Assembly (NCBI RefSeq): GCF_024346455.1
Contig: NZ_JAGQCY010000005.1
Span: 124,001-188,000, forward strand
Direction of reading: 5' to 3'
Length of the DNA stretch: 64,000 nucleotides
Source: Cyanobium sp. Aljojuca 7A6
GTDB lineage: Bacteria; Cyanobacteriota; Cyanobacteriia; PCC-6307; Cyanobiaceae
Shown: positions 53,807 through 63,632 of the stretch, one piece after another
How positions within the stretch are numbered: the first letter of the stretch is position 1
Layout of the letters: each line of letters opens with the position of its first letter
Position numbers and translations under genes: made by a program
The notes under the pieces: generated by a model
The model's input: the letters and a program-made list of their open reading frames with translations, nothing else
Told to the model about the DNA's origin: nothing
The model's database searches: none

Positions 53807-55623
53807 TGACGTCCTCTCCCATCGCAACGGATCGGCGCGTCATCACGCTGCCGGTCGATTCCGGTCTGGTCTGCCTGCGCGGCCTCAGCCCCCGGCGGCT
53901 GCGCTTCGAAGTGGAATATGGCCTCGAGCGGGGCACCACCGCCAACAGCTTCCTGTTCCAGCAGGGTGCCTCCGGAGGCGCCCCCGTGCTGGTGCACCCG
54001 CCGGGGGCCTCCTTCGCCGCCCCCTTTCTGGAACAGCTGGCCCTGCTGGTGCCAGCCGACGCCCCCCTCAAGGTGGTGGTGGGCCATGTCAACCCCAACC
54101 GGGTCGCCCTGCTGAAGCAGCTGGCGACGGGCTGGCCGGCCACGGTGCTGGTGGCCTCCAATCCCGGCGCCCAGGTGCTCGCCGAGCTCTGGGAACTGCA
54201 GCGGCCCGGCCCGGGGGGTGAGGCCGCCGCCCCAGCCGACCCGGTGCCCCTGCCGACCGTCGAGGTGGTCAAGCAGGAAACCAGCCGCACCCTCTCCAGC
54301 GGCCATACGCTCACCCTGATTCCCACCCCCACCCCCCGCTGGCCTGGCGGCCTGATGGCCTTCGAGTCCAGCACCGGTCTGCTGATGAGCGGCAAGTTCT
54401 TCGCCGCCCACCTCTGCACCGAAGATTTCGCCGAGACGAATCGCAGCAGCACCGAGGAAGATCGCCGCTACTACTACGACTGCCTGATGGCGCCCATGGC
54501 CCGCCAGGTGGAAACGGTGGTGGACCGCCTCGACGCCATGGCGATTCGCACCATTGCCCCGGGCCACGGGCCGGCCATCGCCCAGAGCTGGCGCAGCCTG
54601 CTGGCCGACTACCGCCGCTGGGGGGAGAGCCAGGAACTGGCCAACCTGTCGGTGGCCCTGCTCTATGCGAGCGCCTACGGCAACACCGCGGCCATCGCCG
54701 ACGCCCTGTCCCAGGGGGTGGCCCGCAGTGGGGTGCGGGTCGAGAGCATCAATTGCGAGTTCGCGCCACCGGAACAGCTGCTGGAGGCGATCCACGCCTG
54801 CGACGCCCTGCTGATCGGCTCACCCACCCTCGGGGGCCATGCGCCCACGCCGATCGTCTCGGCCCTCGGCACCGTTCTGGCCGAAGGCGACCGGGCCAAG
54901 CCGGTGGGGGTGTTCGGCAGTTTCGGCTGGAGCGGCGAGGCCATCGATCTGCTCGAAAGCAAGCTCCGCGATGGCGGCTTCCAGTTCGCCTTCGATCCGA
55001 TCCGGGTGAAGTTCAGCCCCGATCTGGCCACGCTGCGCACCCTGGAGGAAACCGGCACAGCCCTGGGCCGCCGCCTGCGTCATCAGCATCGCCAGAGCCA
55101 ACGGCGCAGCACCGGCGGCGGCCTGAGCGAGAGCCGCACCAACCCCGCGATCCAGGCCCTCGGCCGGGTGGTGGGTGCCCTGTGCGTGGTGCTGGCCCGC
55201 AAAGGGGAAGGCTCCGACGCCATCGGCGGGGCCATGGTGGCCAGCTGGGTCAGCCAGGCCAGCTTCAGCCCCCCCGGCTTCACCGTGGCCGTGGCCAAGG
55301 ACCGGGCCATGGAGAGCCTGCTGCACGTGGGCGACGCTTTCTGCCTCAACGTTTTGGCGGCCGGGCGAGAAAGCGGCCCGATGAAGCGGTTCCTGCAGCC
55401 CTTCCCCCCGGGGGCCGATCGCCTGGCGGGCCTCGAGCTGGACGCCAGCCCAAGTGGCCAACCCCTGCTGCCGGACGCCCTGGCCTGGCTGGAAGCCCGC
55501 GTCAGCCAACGCATGGAGTGCGGCGACCATTGGCTGCTCTACGCCGAGGCCCTCAGCGGTGACCTGCTGGATGCGGCTGCCACGACCGCCGTTCACCAGC
55601 GGCGCAGCGGCGCCAACTACTGA
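53806..55623 (+). CDS. flv1: Flavodiiron protein Flv1-type
   Basis: 605 residues with the same three-domain order. The diiron site is non-canonical: the place of HTEPDH reads GHVNPNRVALL, as in Flv1/Flv4. The flavodoxin FMN loop (YASAYGNTAAIADAL) and the flavin-reductase domain (GAMVASWVSQASFSPPG) are intact. Flv1 acts as a heteromeric partner of Flv3 in O2 photoreduction. Coupling by TGATG should keep the two in balance. Confidence 0.92.
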   Translation: MTSSPIATDRRVITLPVDSGLVCLRGLSPRRLRFEVEYGLERGTTANSFLFQQGASGGAPVLVHPPGASFAAPFLEQLALLVPADAPLKVVVGHVNPNRVALLKQLATGWPATVLVASNPGAQVLAELWELQRPGPGGEAAAPADPVPLPTVEVVKQETSRTLSSGHTLTLIPTPTPRWPGGLMAFESSTGLLMSGKFFAAHLCTEDFAETNRSSTEEDRRYYYDCLMAPMARQVETVVDRLDAMAIRTIAPGHGPAIAQSWRSLLADYRRWGESQELANLSVALLYASAYGNTAAIADALSQGVARSGVRVESINCEFAPPEQLLEAIHACDALLIGSPTLGGHAPTPIVSALGTVLAEGDRAKPVGVFGSFGWSGEAIDLLESKLRDGGFQFAFDPIRVKFSPDLATLRTLEETGTALGRRLRHQHRQSQRRSTGGGLSESRTNPAIQALGRVVGALCVVLARKGEGSDAIGGAMVASWVSQASFSPPGFTVAVAKDRAMESLLHVGDAFCLNVLAAGRESGPMKRFLQPFPPGADRLAGLELDASPSGQPLLPDALAWLEARVSQRMECGDHWLLYAEALSGDLLDAAATTAVHQRRSGANY

Positions 55624-55632
55624 GCCCCTGCC

Positions 55633-55857
55633 TCAGGCCGCGTGGGGCGGCGTGGGAGCGCCGCCACCGCCCGCCTGGAAGGGAAGGACGAGGGTGGCCC
55701 AGTGGTCGGGTCGCTCGGGACGGCGGCGCCTGGCCCGGCGCACCCCGAAGGGCACCCGCACCACGTTGGTGCCATCCACCCGCTGGCTGGCCTCCGGCAG
55801 ACCGGGCCCAAAGGCGCCCAGGCCCTGGCCATCACCTGAATTGTCGTTGCCGTTCAT
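55633..55857 (-). CDS. Possible small protein, unknown
   Basis: 74 residues from ATG 55857 (MNGNDNSGDGQG; an ATG at 55866 adds three). The middle is protein-like: RVDGTNVVRVPFGVRRARRRRPERPDHW followed by ATLVLPF; the ends are Gly/Asn- and Pro/Ala-rich. It is strongly basic, without signal or membrane segment, and could bind nucleic acid. It lies after gcvP on the same strand in a 329-bp space that otherwise has no gene. Antisense frames there look less like protein. Confidence 0.45.
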   Translation of the reverse strand: MNGNDNSGDGQGLGAFGPGLPEASQRVDGTNVVRVPFGVRRARRRRPERPDHWATLVLPFQAGGGGAPTPPHAA

Positions 55858-55952
55858 GAACCCCATGAAAATGAAAGGCGCTTGCCATCACCGTGAAGGG
55901 ATGGCACAGCAATGATGCGCCATGCCGGGGGGAAAAGGTACCGCTCGAACAC
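55858..55952 (-). other. Gene-free stretch with hairpin between gcvP and the small gene
   Basis: The part of the flv1-gcvP space outside the small gene. A 7-bp hairpin pairs TGCCATC with GATGGCA near 55884-55908; it lacks a U-run. It could be the gcvP 3' end structure or the leader of the small gene. Nothing else is visible. Confidence 0.3.
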
Positions 55953-58889
55953 TCAGGCGGCCAGTTCGGGGATTGCCACTTCCTCGACGCTCGGGCAGGT
56001 GCAGACGAGGTTGCGATCGCCGAAGGCATTGTCGATGCGGGCGACGGCCGGCCAGAACTTGGCCTGCCGCTGACCCTCCCCGCCGGGAAAAGCGGCCTCA
56101 CTGCGGCTGTAGGCCCGATCCCAGTGGTCGGCGGTGACCGCCGCCAGGGTGTGGGGAGCCCGCTTGAGCGGGTTGTCGAGGGGGTCGGCGGCGCCGGTCT
56201 CGATGGCCCAGGCCTCGCGGCGGATCCCCTCCATCGCCGCACAGAAGCGATCGATCTCCTGCAGGGATTCGCTTTCGGTGGGCTCCACCATCACCGTGCC
56301 CGCCACGGGCCAGCTGACGGTGGGGGCATGGAAGCCGTAGTCCATCAGTCGCTTGGCCAGATCGTCCACCTCCAGGCCGCAGCTGCGCTTGAGGGGTCGC
56401 AGATCGAGGATGCACTCATGGGCCACCCGGCCGCCGCGGCCCCGGTAGAGCACGGGGAAGTGGGGCTCGAGGCGCTCGGCGATCAGGTTGGCCGCCAGCA
56501 GGGCCACCTGGCTGGCGGTGCGCAGGCCCGAGCCCCCCATCATGCGGATGTACATCCAGCTGATCGGCAGGATGCCGGCACTGCCAAGGGGCGCCGCCGA
56601 GACCGGACCGATGGCCCGGCGGCCGGCGGCGGCGGCCAGGGGATGGGACGGCAGGAAGGGCACCAGGTGGGCCGCGACGCCGATCGGACCCACCCCGGGG
56701 CCACCGCCACCGTGGGGAATGCAGAAGGTCTTGTGGAGATTGAGGTGGCAGACGTCGGCGCCGTAGAGCCCCGGCTTGCACAGGCCCACCTGGGCGTTGA
56801 GGTTGGCGCCGTCCAGGTACACCTGGCCGCCGTGGTCGTGCACGACCTGGCAAATGCGGCGGATGCCCGTTTCGAACACCCCGTGGGTGGAGGGATAGGT
56901 GACCATCAGGGCCGCCAGGTTGGCGGCGTGGGCGGCGGCCTTGGCCTCCAGGTCAGCGATGTCGATGTTGCCCTGGGCGTCGCAGGCCACCGCCACCACC
57001 CGCATGCCGGCCATCACGGCGCTGGCGGGGTTGGTGCCGTGGGCACTGGTGGGGATCAGGCACACCTGCCGGTGGCCCTCGCCACGGCTGCGGTGCCAGG
57101 CCCGGATCACCATCAGGCCGGCGTACTCCCCCTGGGATCCGGCGTTCGGCTGCAGGGACACCCCCGCAAAGCCGGTGATCGCCCCCAGCCAGGCCTCCAG
57201 GTCGGCCGCCATGGCGGCGTAGCCACGGGTCTGGTCGGCGGGGGCAAAGGGATGGATCTGGGCGAAGGCCGGCCAGCTCACCGGCGCCAGTTCAGCGGCG
57301 GCGTTGAGCTTCATCGTGCAGCTGCCCAGCGGGATCATGCCGTGGACGAGCGACAGATCCTTGCTCACCAGGCGCTGGATGTAGCGCAGGAGTTCCGTCT
57401 CACTGCGGTAGCGACGGAACACCTCCTGACGCAGCCAGGGGCCTTGCCGCAGGGGCACCCCGTCGAGCAGTTCGGCCAGGGGCTTGCCCGCCAGGGCCAC
57501 CAGGCCCGCCAGGAGGGCCGTGTGCGCCTCGGAGGCGGCCGCCGGGTCCGCCGCCAGGGCCGCCAGCAGGTTGGCCAGTTCCTCGGGGGTGGACAGTTCA
57601 TCCAGGCTGATGGCCAGGGCCGCTTCACCGTCGTCGCCACGAATGCCGCAGCGGAGGTTGAAACCAGCGGCCTCGGCCCGCTGGCGCAGGCCGGGCGCGG
57701 CAGCGGTGCGCAACACCAGGGTGTCGAAGCCCGCCCCCGCCTCAGCCACCAGCCCCAGGGCCGCCAGTCCCAGCACCAACCCCTGGCGCAGCACCAGCAG
57801 GCGGCGGGCGATGGCCTCGAGACCATCGGGGCCGTGGTGCACGGCATAGAAACTCGCCATCACCGCCAGCAGCACCTGGGCCGTGCAGATGTTGCTGGTG
57901 GCCTTGTCGCGCCGGATGTGCTGCTCCCGGGTCTGGAGGGCCAGCCGCAGCGCCGGGTTCCCCTCCGCATCCTTGGATTGCCCCACCAGGCGGCCGGGAA
58001 TCTGGCGTTTGAAGTCGTCCCGGGTGGCGAAGAAGGCCGCGTGGGGACCACCGAATCCCATCGGCACCCCATAGCGCTGCAGGCTGCCGACGGCGATGTC
58101 GGCGCCCAGCTCACCCACCGGGGCCAGCAGCGCCTGGGCCAGGGGATCCACGGCCACCGTGCTGATCACCGCGCCGGAGCGGGCCTCGGCCAGCAGCGGC
58201 GAGGGATCCCAGAGCCGGCCCTCAACGCCGGGAAGCTGGAGCAGCAGGCCGAACACGTCGTCGCCCAGCGCCCCATCGGGGCTGTTGCTGACGGCCTCGG
58301 CCTCAAACGTCTCGATGACGATCCCCAGGGGTTCGGCCCGGGTCTGGAGCACCGCGAGGGTCTGGGGGAAAACGGCCTGGTCCACCAGAAAACGGCGGGC
58401 CCCGCTGCGTAGGGTGAGCGCCGCCGACATCGCCATGGCTTCGGCGGCGGCGGTGGCCTCATCCAGCAGCGAGGCGTTGGCGATGGGCAACCCCGTCAGC
58501 TCACTGACCAGGGTCTGGAAGTTCAACAGGGCCTCCAGACGGCCCTGGGCGATCTCTGCTTGATAGGGGGTGTAGGCGGTGTACCAGCAGGGGTTTTCCA
58601 GCACGTGGCGCTGGATCAGGGCCGGCGTCGCCGTACCGTGGTAGCCGAGGCCGATCAGACTGCGCAGCACCCGGTTGCGGCCGGCCAGCTCGGTCAATTC
58701 CTTCAGGGCCTGCTCCTCCGGGCAGGGAAGCGGCAGGCCGATCTCAGCTTCGGGCGCCGTCAGCAGGATGTCGGCCGGAACCACCTCCGCCGCCAGCTGA
58801 TCAAGGGAGCCCAGGCCGAGCTCCGCCAGCATCCGCTGCTGATCTTCGGGATCCGGACCCAGATGCCGGACCAGGAAGGAGGCGGACAC
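55953..58889 (-). CDS. gcvP: Glycine dehydrogenase (decarboxylating), P-protein
   Basis: P-protein of the glycine cleavage system, used in photorespiration and one-carbon metabolism. The PLP-binding Lys720 lies in [18 protein letters not shown]. The N-terminal half has the [20 protein letters not shown] segment; the Gly-rich sequences and the C-terminal [13 protein letters not shown] are family-typical. I use GTG at 58889 (978 residues, [14 protein letters not shown]); readings further upstream are Pro-rich, lack homology and would run toward gcvH. gcvH lies just upstream on the same strand. No glycine riboswitch was seen. Confidence 0.96.
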   Translation of the reverse strand: MSASFLVRHLGPDPEDQQRMLAELGLGSLDQLAAEVVPADILLTAPEAEIGLPLPCPEEQALKELTELAGRNRVLRSLIGLGYHGTATPALIQRHVLENPCWYTAYTPYQAEIAQGRLEALLNFQTLVSELTGLPIANASLLDEATAAAEAMAMSAALTLRSGARRFLVDQAVFPQTLAVLQTRAEPLGIVIETFEAEAVSNSPDGALGDDVFGLLLQLPGVEGRLWDPSPLLAEARSGAVISTVAVDPLAQALLAPVGELGADIAVGSLQRYGVPMGFGGPHAAFFATRDDFKRQIPGRLVGQSKDAEGNPALRLALQTREQHIRRDKATSNICTAQVLLAVMASFYAVHHGPDGLEAIARRLLVLRQGLVLGLAALGLVAEAGAGFDTLVLRTAAAPGLRQRAEAAGFNLRCGIRGDDGEAALAISLDELSTPEELANLLAALAADPAAASEAHTALLAGLVALAGKPLAELLDGVPLRQGPWLRQEVFRRYRSETELLRYIQRLVSKDLSLVHGMIPLGSCTMKLNAAAELAPVSWPAFAQIHPFAPADQTRGYAAMAADLEAWLGAITGFAGVSLQPNAGSQGEYAGLMVIRAWHRSRGEGHRQVCLIPTSAHGTNPASAVMAGMRVVAVACDAQGNIDIADLEAKAAAHAANLAALMVTYPSTHGVFETGIRRICQVVHDHGGQVYLDGANLNAQVGLCKPGLYGADVCHLNLHKTFCIPHGGGGPGVGPIGVAAHLVPFLPSHPLAAAAGRRAIGPVSAAPLGSAGILPISWMYIRMMGGSGLRTASQVALLAANLIAERLEPHFPVLYRGRGGRVAHECILDLRPLKRSCGLEVDDLAKRLMDYGFHAPTVSWPVAGTVMVEPTESESLQEIDRFCAAMEGIRREAWAIETGAADPLDNPLKRAPHTLAAVTADHWDRAYSRSEAAFPGGEGQRQAKFWPAVARIDNAFGDRNLVCTCPSVEEVAIPELAA

Positions 58890-58926
58890 GGGCGTTCGGG
58901 ATGGTGGTGGCGGGATCCTAAGGAAT

Positions 58927-59316
58927 TCAGCCCGCCTGCACCTTGGCCCCGTAGGTGGCGGCATCCATCAGGGCCTCCAGTTCGTCAGGCGCGGCGAGCC
59001 GCAACACCAGCAGCCACCCTTCCCCGTAGGGATCGTTCTGGAGCTCCTCAGGGCTGGCCAACACCGCCTCGTTACGGGCCTCGACCGTGCCACTCACCGG
59101 GGCCATCAGATCCTCCACCGCCTTGACCGATTCGACGCTGCCGAAGCTCGTGCCGCGTGCCAGCCGGGCCCCCACCGCCGGCAGCTCGACGAAAACGATG
59201 TCCCCGAGTTGATCCACGGCGAAGGAACTGATGCCCAGGCGCACCAGGTCACCCTCCGGACGCACGTACTCGTGGCTTTCGGAATAGCGGCAGTCGTCGG
59301 GGAAGGAGTGCGCCAA
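58927..59316 (-). CDS. gcvH: Glycine cleavage system H protein
   Basis: 129 residues. The lipoyl carrier that shuttles aminomethyl between P- and T-proteins. The lipoylated Lys65 is in [19 protein letters not shown]; the family end [10 protein letters not shown] is present. It is directly upstream of gcvP (37 bp) and probably co-transcribed. gcvT is not in the window. Confidence 0.97.
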   Translation of the reverse strand: MAHSFPDDCRYSESHEYVRPEGDLVRLGISSFAVDQLGDIVFVELPAVGARLARGTSFGSVESVKAVEDLMAPVSGTVEARNEAVLASPEELQNDPYGEGWLLVLRLAAPDELEALMDAATYGAKVQAG

Positions 59317-59343
59317 GGCCGGTGGGGTGCGGGGAAGGCAGCC

Positions 59344-60642
59344 TCAGTTTGCCTCCGGCAGGGACGCCAGGGCCATAAGGGCCCGTTCCAGGGCCAGGGC
59401 CACATGGCCATGGTGGGTGCCGCCCTGGGCAAAGAGCACGTAGGGCTCCCGCAGCGGGCCGTCGGCGGAGAACTCGCTGGTGCTGCCGTCGATGAAGGTG
59501 CCCCCCGCCATGACCAGATCACTGGCGTAGCCGGGCATGGGGGCCGGCACCGGATCCAGGTAGGCCCCCACCGGAGACAACGCCTGGAACGCCCGGCAGA
59601 CGGCAATGAGTCGACCCGGATCGCCGAGCCGCACCGCCTGGATCACATCGCTGCGCTCGGCACCGGGAGCAGGGTTCACCGGATAACCGAGGCTGGCGAA
59701 CACCTCGGCCACCAGCTCGGCGCCGATCAGGGCCTCGGCCACCATCTGGGGGGCCAGGAACAATCCCTGGAACAGCAGCCGGTGCAGATCAAACCCCGTG
59801 CCCCCCTCGCTGCCGATCCCCGGGGCGGTGAGCCGGCAGCAGGCCATCTCCACCAGCTCCTTACGGCCGGCCACATAGCCCCCCGTCGGCGCGATGGTGC
59901 CACCAAGGTTTTTGATCAGGGATCCGGCGATCAGATCGGCCCCCACGGCGGTGGGTTCCTGCTCCTGCACCAGTTCCCCGTAGCAGTTGTCGACAAAGCA
60001 GACGCAGTCGGCCCTCAGTGCCTTGACCCGTTCGCAGAGGCGGCCGATGCTGGCCACCGAAAGGGAGGGCCGCCAGCTGTAGCCGCAGCTGCGCTGGATC
60101 AGCACCATCCGGGTCTCAGGGGCGAGCGCATCCTCCAGGCCCGCGTCGTCCACCTCTCCGCCCTCGGTGAGGGCGAGCTCGTCGTAGGTGATGCCGAACT
60201 CGGCCAGGGACCCCTGGCCCCGGCCCCGCAGCCCGATCACCTCCTCGAGGGTGTCGTAGGGGCGTCCGGTGAGCGCCAGCAGCCGGTCGCCGGGACGCAG
60301 CACCCCAAACAGGGCCGCGGTGATGGCATGGGTGCCGCTGACGAACTGAAGCCGCACAGCGGCGGCTTCGGCCTGAAGCACCCGCGCGAAGACCCGATCC
60401 AGCACCTCCCGGCCCAGGTCACCATGGCCGTAGCCGCTGACCGAGGCGAAGTGGTGCACCCCCAGGCGTTCGGCCGCGAAGGCCTCCAGCACCCTTGCCA
60501 GGCGGGGCCGCACGGCGGCGGTGCGGCGGGCCGCCACCGGGGCGAGCCGCTCAAGGGCGGCGGCGACGGTTTCCGCAGGGTCGAATCCCTCGCCCGGGCC
60601 TGGAAGAACCTGCTCCAAAGCCCTTGGGCCAGCAGGGCTCAC
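59344..60642 (-). CDS. PLP-dependent lyase, methionine-gamma-lyase/aluminium-resistance family
   Basis: 432 residues from GTG 60642. A fold-type I PLP enzyme of the family often named aluminium resistance protein: HHFASVSGYGHGDLGRE, FVSGTHAITAALFGVLRPGD, FVDNCYGELVQEQEPTAVGADL, and the PLP lysine in AGSLIKNLGGTIAPTGGYV. The reaction is not established for cyanobacterial members; C-S lyase activity is the usual prediction. It lies upstream of gcvH on the same strand with 27 bp between, so co-transcription with gcvH-gcvP is possible. Confidence 0.88.
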   Translation of the reverse strand: MSPAGPRALEQVLPGPGEGFDPAETVAAALERLAPVAARRTAAVRPRLARVLEAFAAERLGVHHFASVSGYGHGDLGREVLDRVFARVLQAEAAAVRLQFVSGTHAITAALFGVLRPGDRLLALTGRPYDTLEEVIGLRGRGQGSLAEFGITYDELALTEGGEVDDAGLEDALAPETRMVLIQRSCGYSWRPSLSVASIGRLCERVKALRADCVCFVDNCYGELVQEQEPTAVGADLIAGSLIKNLGGTIAPTGGYVAGRKELVEMACCRLTAPGIGSEGGTGFDLHRLLFQGLFLAPQMVAEALIGAELVAEVFASLGYPVNPAPGAERSDVIQAVRLGDPGRLIAVCRAFQALSPVGAYLDPVPAPMPGYASDLVMAGGTFIDGSTSEFSADGPLREPYVLFAQGGTHHGHVALALERALMALASLPEAN

Positions 60643-60666
60643 TCTGCCATCGCTGCGTAGGCCAGG

Positions 60667-61701
60667 ATGGGGCTGGCTTTTTCGCTCACACCCACCCTTT
60701 CACCGGAGAAACGTTTGGTCGCACGATCCGATGCCTTTCGATCAGGCCAGAGCGCCCAGACCGTGCGCGTCCCCCGGCAGGAACCCAGTCACTCGCGCAA
60801 GAAAGACCAGCTGCTGGCGGCCACGCAGCGGCCCAGGCCGCCCCTGCCGGCAACACAACGCAAATTCAAGACCGGCACCACCGGTTTCATGCTGGCCATT
60901 CATGTGGGGGCCGTCTTCGCCCTGCTGCCCCGCTTCTGGAGCCTTCAGGGGGTGATCGTGCTGGCGGTTCTCTACTGGGCCACGGTGCTGGGGGTGACCC
61001 TCGGGCTGCATCGGCTGGTGGCGCACAGGGGCTTCGAAGCCCCGCGCTGGGTGGAGCGGCTGCTGGTGCTGATGGGCACCCTGGCCTGCCAGAGCGGCCC
61101 GATCGAGTGGGTGGGGCTGCACCGGCACCACCACCTCTTCTCCGACCAGCCCAACGATCACCACGACGCCGCACGGGGTCTGTGGTGGGCCCACAGCGAG
61201 TGGATGCTGCACAAAATCCCGGCCCTCACCGAGATCCACCGCTTCACCGGCGACATGGAGAAGGATCCCTTCTACCGCTGGCTGGATCGCTGGTTCCTGC
61301 TGCTGCAACTGCCCCTGGGGGCTGCTCTCTACTGGTATGGCAACTGGGCGGACGTCCCCGGCGGGGGACTGGGACTGGTGCTCTGGGGCATTCCCCTGCG
61401 TCTGGTGCTCGTTTATCACGTCACCTGGTTGGTGAATTCCGCCACCCACGCCTTTGGGTATCGCAATTTCGACTGCCCCGACCGCTCCCGCAACTGTTGG
61501 TGGGTGGCCCTGCTCACGTTTGGTGAGGGCTGGCACAACAACCACCACGCCTACCCCCACTCGGCCCGCCATGGGCTGCGTTGGTTCGAGTTCGACATCA
61601 CCTGGCAGCACATCCGCGCCCTGCGGGCCCTGGGCCTGGCCAGGCGCGTCCGCATCGCCCCCGTCTTCGGCCACCGCGGCGACGCGACCGCCAGCGCCTG
61701 A
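60667..61701 (+). CDS. desC: Delta-9-type acyl-lipid desaturase (copy 1)
   Basis: 344 residues. Boxes HRLVAH (GLHRLVAHRGF), HRHHH (GLHRHHHLFSD) and HNNHH (EGWHNNHHAYPHSARHG) are those of DesC-type enzymes that put the first double bond into acyl chains of membrane lipids; four membrane helices are visible. The N terminus up to ~60 is basic and poorly conserved, so ATG 60667 is only the longest option. A close paralogue lies 0.9 kb downstream (62574). It is divergent from the PLP lyase. Confidence 0.9.
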   Translation: MGLAFSLTPTLSPEKRLVARSDAFRSGQSAQTVRVPRQEPSHSRKKDQLLAATQRPRPPLPATQRKFKTGTTGFMLAIHVGAVFALLPRFWSLQGVIVLAVLYWATVLGVTLGLHRLVAHRGFEAPRWVERLLVLMGTLACQSGPIEWVGLHRHHHLFSDQPNDHHDAARGLWWAHSEWMLHKIPALTEIHRFTGDMEKDPFYRWLDRWFLLLQLPLGAALYWYGNWADVPGGGLGLVLWGIPLRLVLVYHVTWLVNSATHAFGYRNFDCPDRSRNCWWVALLTFGEGWHNNHHAYPHSARHGLRWFEFDITWQHIRALRALGLARRVRIAPVFGHRGDATASA

Positions 61702-62556
61702 TCAGAGGTCCGCGTTGTCGGCCGTCGCCGGGATCGCCGCCCCGATCTCCCGGCGGATGGCGGCCGCCAGGTCGTCCGGGGCCTGCTCGGCCCCTTCCCC
61801 CTGCAGCGGGCGCGCCCGCTGTCGCAGCAGCTCCAGAAAGCGGTCCGGGCCCAGCTCCTCCTCCCCAGCCGCCCCCAGGGCCGCCAGGGTGCGACGCAGT
61901 TCCGGCAGTTCGGCATCGAGTTCCATCGCCGTGTAATCGCGCTGGCCGGCGATCACCTCGGCAAAGCGCTCCCGCCGCTGGCGTTTGGCCACCGGATAGG
62001 CCGCCATCAACCGGTCGCGGCAATCACGCCAGGGTCTGCCGGCGGTGAGCAGATGGGCCAGGGCGGCACTGAGCCCCCCGGCCTCCGCCTCAGCGATGCG
62101 CAGATCAAAGCTGGCCGGCGGCTGGCGAAAGCCCACGAACACCTCGAGCAGGGCCCCGGGCCCCAGCACCCGCTGGCGCTCGTCACGCACCGGCAGGGCC
62201 GAACTGCAGAGGGCTTCGAAGAGTTCCGGGTGGGCCGCCAGCAAGGTGCGCGCCGCCATCGGCTCCAGCCGGCCCTCGGGAGCCTGGGCATCGAGCCAGA
62301 GGTTCACGCTCCCCAGGGCCAGGAAGACCTCCGGGCCCGGGGAGGCCAGCTTGCCGTTGCGCAGCATCGAGAGCTGGGAGTTGTGCACCCGACCCAGGTC
62401 AAGGGCCTCGGCCAGCATCGGCAGCACCCGGTGGGACCAGCCGTTGCGCTCGTGCCAGACGCGGATCAGGTGGGCAAAAGCGATGCGACCAGATACGAGT
62501 TCGTCTCGGTATCCCACTCGATCTGGATTCGTATTGCTACTATTGTAGTCAATCAA
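61702..62556 (-). CDS. Unknown protein with a possible HTH region, divergent from desC copy 2
   Basis: 284 residues from TTG 62556; a GTG 13 codons later is a good alternative (VGYRDELVSGRIAF). Residues ~45-85 (VLPMLAEALDLGR followed by VHNSQLSMLRNGKLASPG) resemble an XRE-type helix-turn-helix; the rest is helical with no enzymatic motif. The 5' end overlaps the AT-rich space upstream of the second desaturase, where an imperfect palindrome lies (62532-62553). This suggests, but does not prove, an autoregulated control protein for the desaturase. I do not recognise the family. The stop directly abuts the copy-1 desaturase stop. Confidence 0.65.
   Translation of the reverse strand: MIDYNSSNTNPDRVGYRDELVSGRIAFAHLIRVWHERNGWSHRVLPMLAEALDLGRVHNSQLSMLRNGKLASPGPEVFLALGSVNLWLDAQAPEGRLEPMAARTLLAAHPELFEALCSSALPVRDERQRVLGPGALLEVFVGFRQPPASFDLRIAEAEAGGLSAALAHLLTAGRPWRDCRDRLMAAYPVAKRQRRERFAEVIAGQRDYTAMELDAELPELRRTLAALGAAGEEELGPDRFLELLRQRARPLQGEGAEQAPDDLAAAIRREIGAAIPATADNADL
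62532..62553. promoter_or_regulatory. Imperfect palindrome upstream of desC copy 2
   Basis: ATTGCTAC-TATT-GTAGTCAAT is an inverted repeat with one unmatched base, in the most AT-rich spot of the region, about 20 bp before the desaturase ATG and across the 5' end of the divergent gene. It could be an operator shared by the two genes. Confidence 0.35.
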
Positions 62557-62573
62557 CAGGAGCCCGGTCCTTC

Positions 62574-63590
62574 ATGGCCGTCACCCCCCTCTCTCGCCCC
62601 GGCACCCAGCCAGGCGCCCCATCCGGCAACCGCCGCGATGCCGGCACCAAAGCACGCCACACCCGCCGCCCGGCCAGCATCAACCAAGGGGCCGATGCCC
62701 TGGTGCGGGCGCGGGCCCTGCACGAACCCCGCCGCGGCGAACCCCGCGGCGTCTCTCCCAAGGGCACCCGCTGGGGCACGATCGGCTTCATGGTCCTGAT
62801 CCATATCCTGGCGGTGGTGGCCCTTCTGCCCCGCTTCTGGAGCCTGGAGGCCGTCGGTGCCCTGCTGGTGATGTACTGGGTCACCGCCTGCCTGGGCGTC
62901 ACGATCGGCTACCACCGCCTGCTCAGCCACCGCTCCTTCCGCGTTCCCCAGTGGCTGGAGCGCTTCTTCGCCACCTGCGGCGCCCTCAGCTGCCAGCACG
63001 GCCCAATCGACTGGGTCGGCCTGCACCGCCACCACCACAAGTTTTCCGATACGGAAGCGGATCACCACGACAGCAACAAAGGCTTCTGGTGGTCCCACAT
63101 GGCCTGGATGTTCGAGGAGATCCCCGCCATGGCCGCCGTGCCCCGCCTCACCGGCGACCTCGCCACCGACCCCTACTACCGCTGGCTGAACCACAGCTTC
63201 CTGCTGCTCCAGGTGCCCCTGGGCCTGCTGCTCTTCTGGATCGGCAGCGTCACCGGTGCCGGCGGCTGGGCCCTGGTGCTGTGGGGCATCCCCCTGCGCC
63301 TGGTGATCGTCTATCAGTGCACCTGGCTGGTGAATTCCGCCACCCACATGTGGGGCGAGTCCGTCCACGACAGCGGTGACAAGTCCAAGAACAACCCCTG
63401 GGTGGCGGCGCTCACCTTCGGTGAGGGCTGGCACAACAACCACCACGCCTTCCCCCATTCCGCCCGCCACGGCTTCGGCCCTCGCCAGTTCGACCTCACC
63501 TGGCAGCACATCCGGCTGATGCGGGCCCTGGGCCTGGCCACCAGGGTCCGCCTGCCCCGGGCCGCCGCTCCCTCCAGGGCCATGTCGTAG
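62574..63590 (+). CDS. desC: Delta-9-type acyl-lipid desaturase (copy 2)
   Basis: 338 residues from ATG 62574. It has the same boxes as copy 1: HRLLSH (GYHRLLSHRSF), HRHHH (GLHRHHHKFSD) and HNNHH (EGWHNNHHAFPHSARHG), plus four membrane helices. A ~65-residue basic N-terminal extension precedes the first helix. Duplicated DesC enzymes may differ in expression with temperature or in substrate position; this cannot be read here. rplI follows 42 bp downstream. Confidence 0.92.
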   Translation: MAVTPLSRPGTQPGAPSGNRRDAGTKARHTRRPASINQGADALVRARALHEPRRGEPRGVSPKGTRWGTIGFMVLIHILAVVALLPRFWSLEAVGALLVMYWVTACLGVTIGYHRLLSHRSFRVPQWLERFFATCGALSCQHGPIDWVGLHRHHHKFSDTEADHHDSNKGFWWSHMAWMFEEIPAMAAVPRLTGDLATDPYYRWLNHSFLLLQVPLGLLLFWIGSVTGAGGWALVLWGIPLRLVIVYQCTWLVNSATHMWGESVHDSGDKSKNNPWVAALTFGEGWHNNHHAFPHSARHGFGPRQFDLTWQHIRLMRALGLATRVRLPRAAAPSRAMS

Positions 63591-63632
63591 GCTTCTCAAT
63601 CGGATTTCAGATGGCTCAGCCGGGGCGTTGTC

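Noticed and set aside
58890-59343. Glycine riboswitch upstream of gcvP or gcvH
   Set aside because: Spaces are 37 and 27 bp, too short, and no tandem aptamer-like structure is visible.
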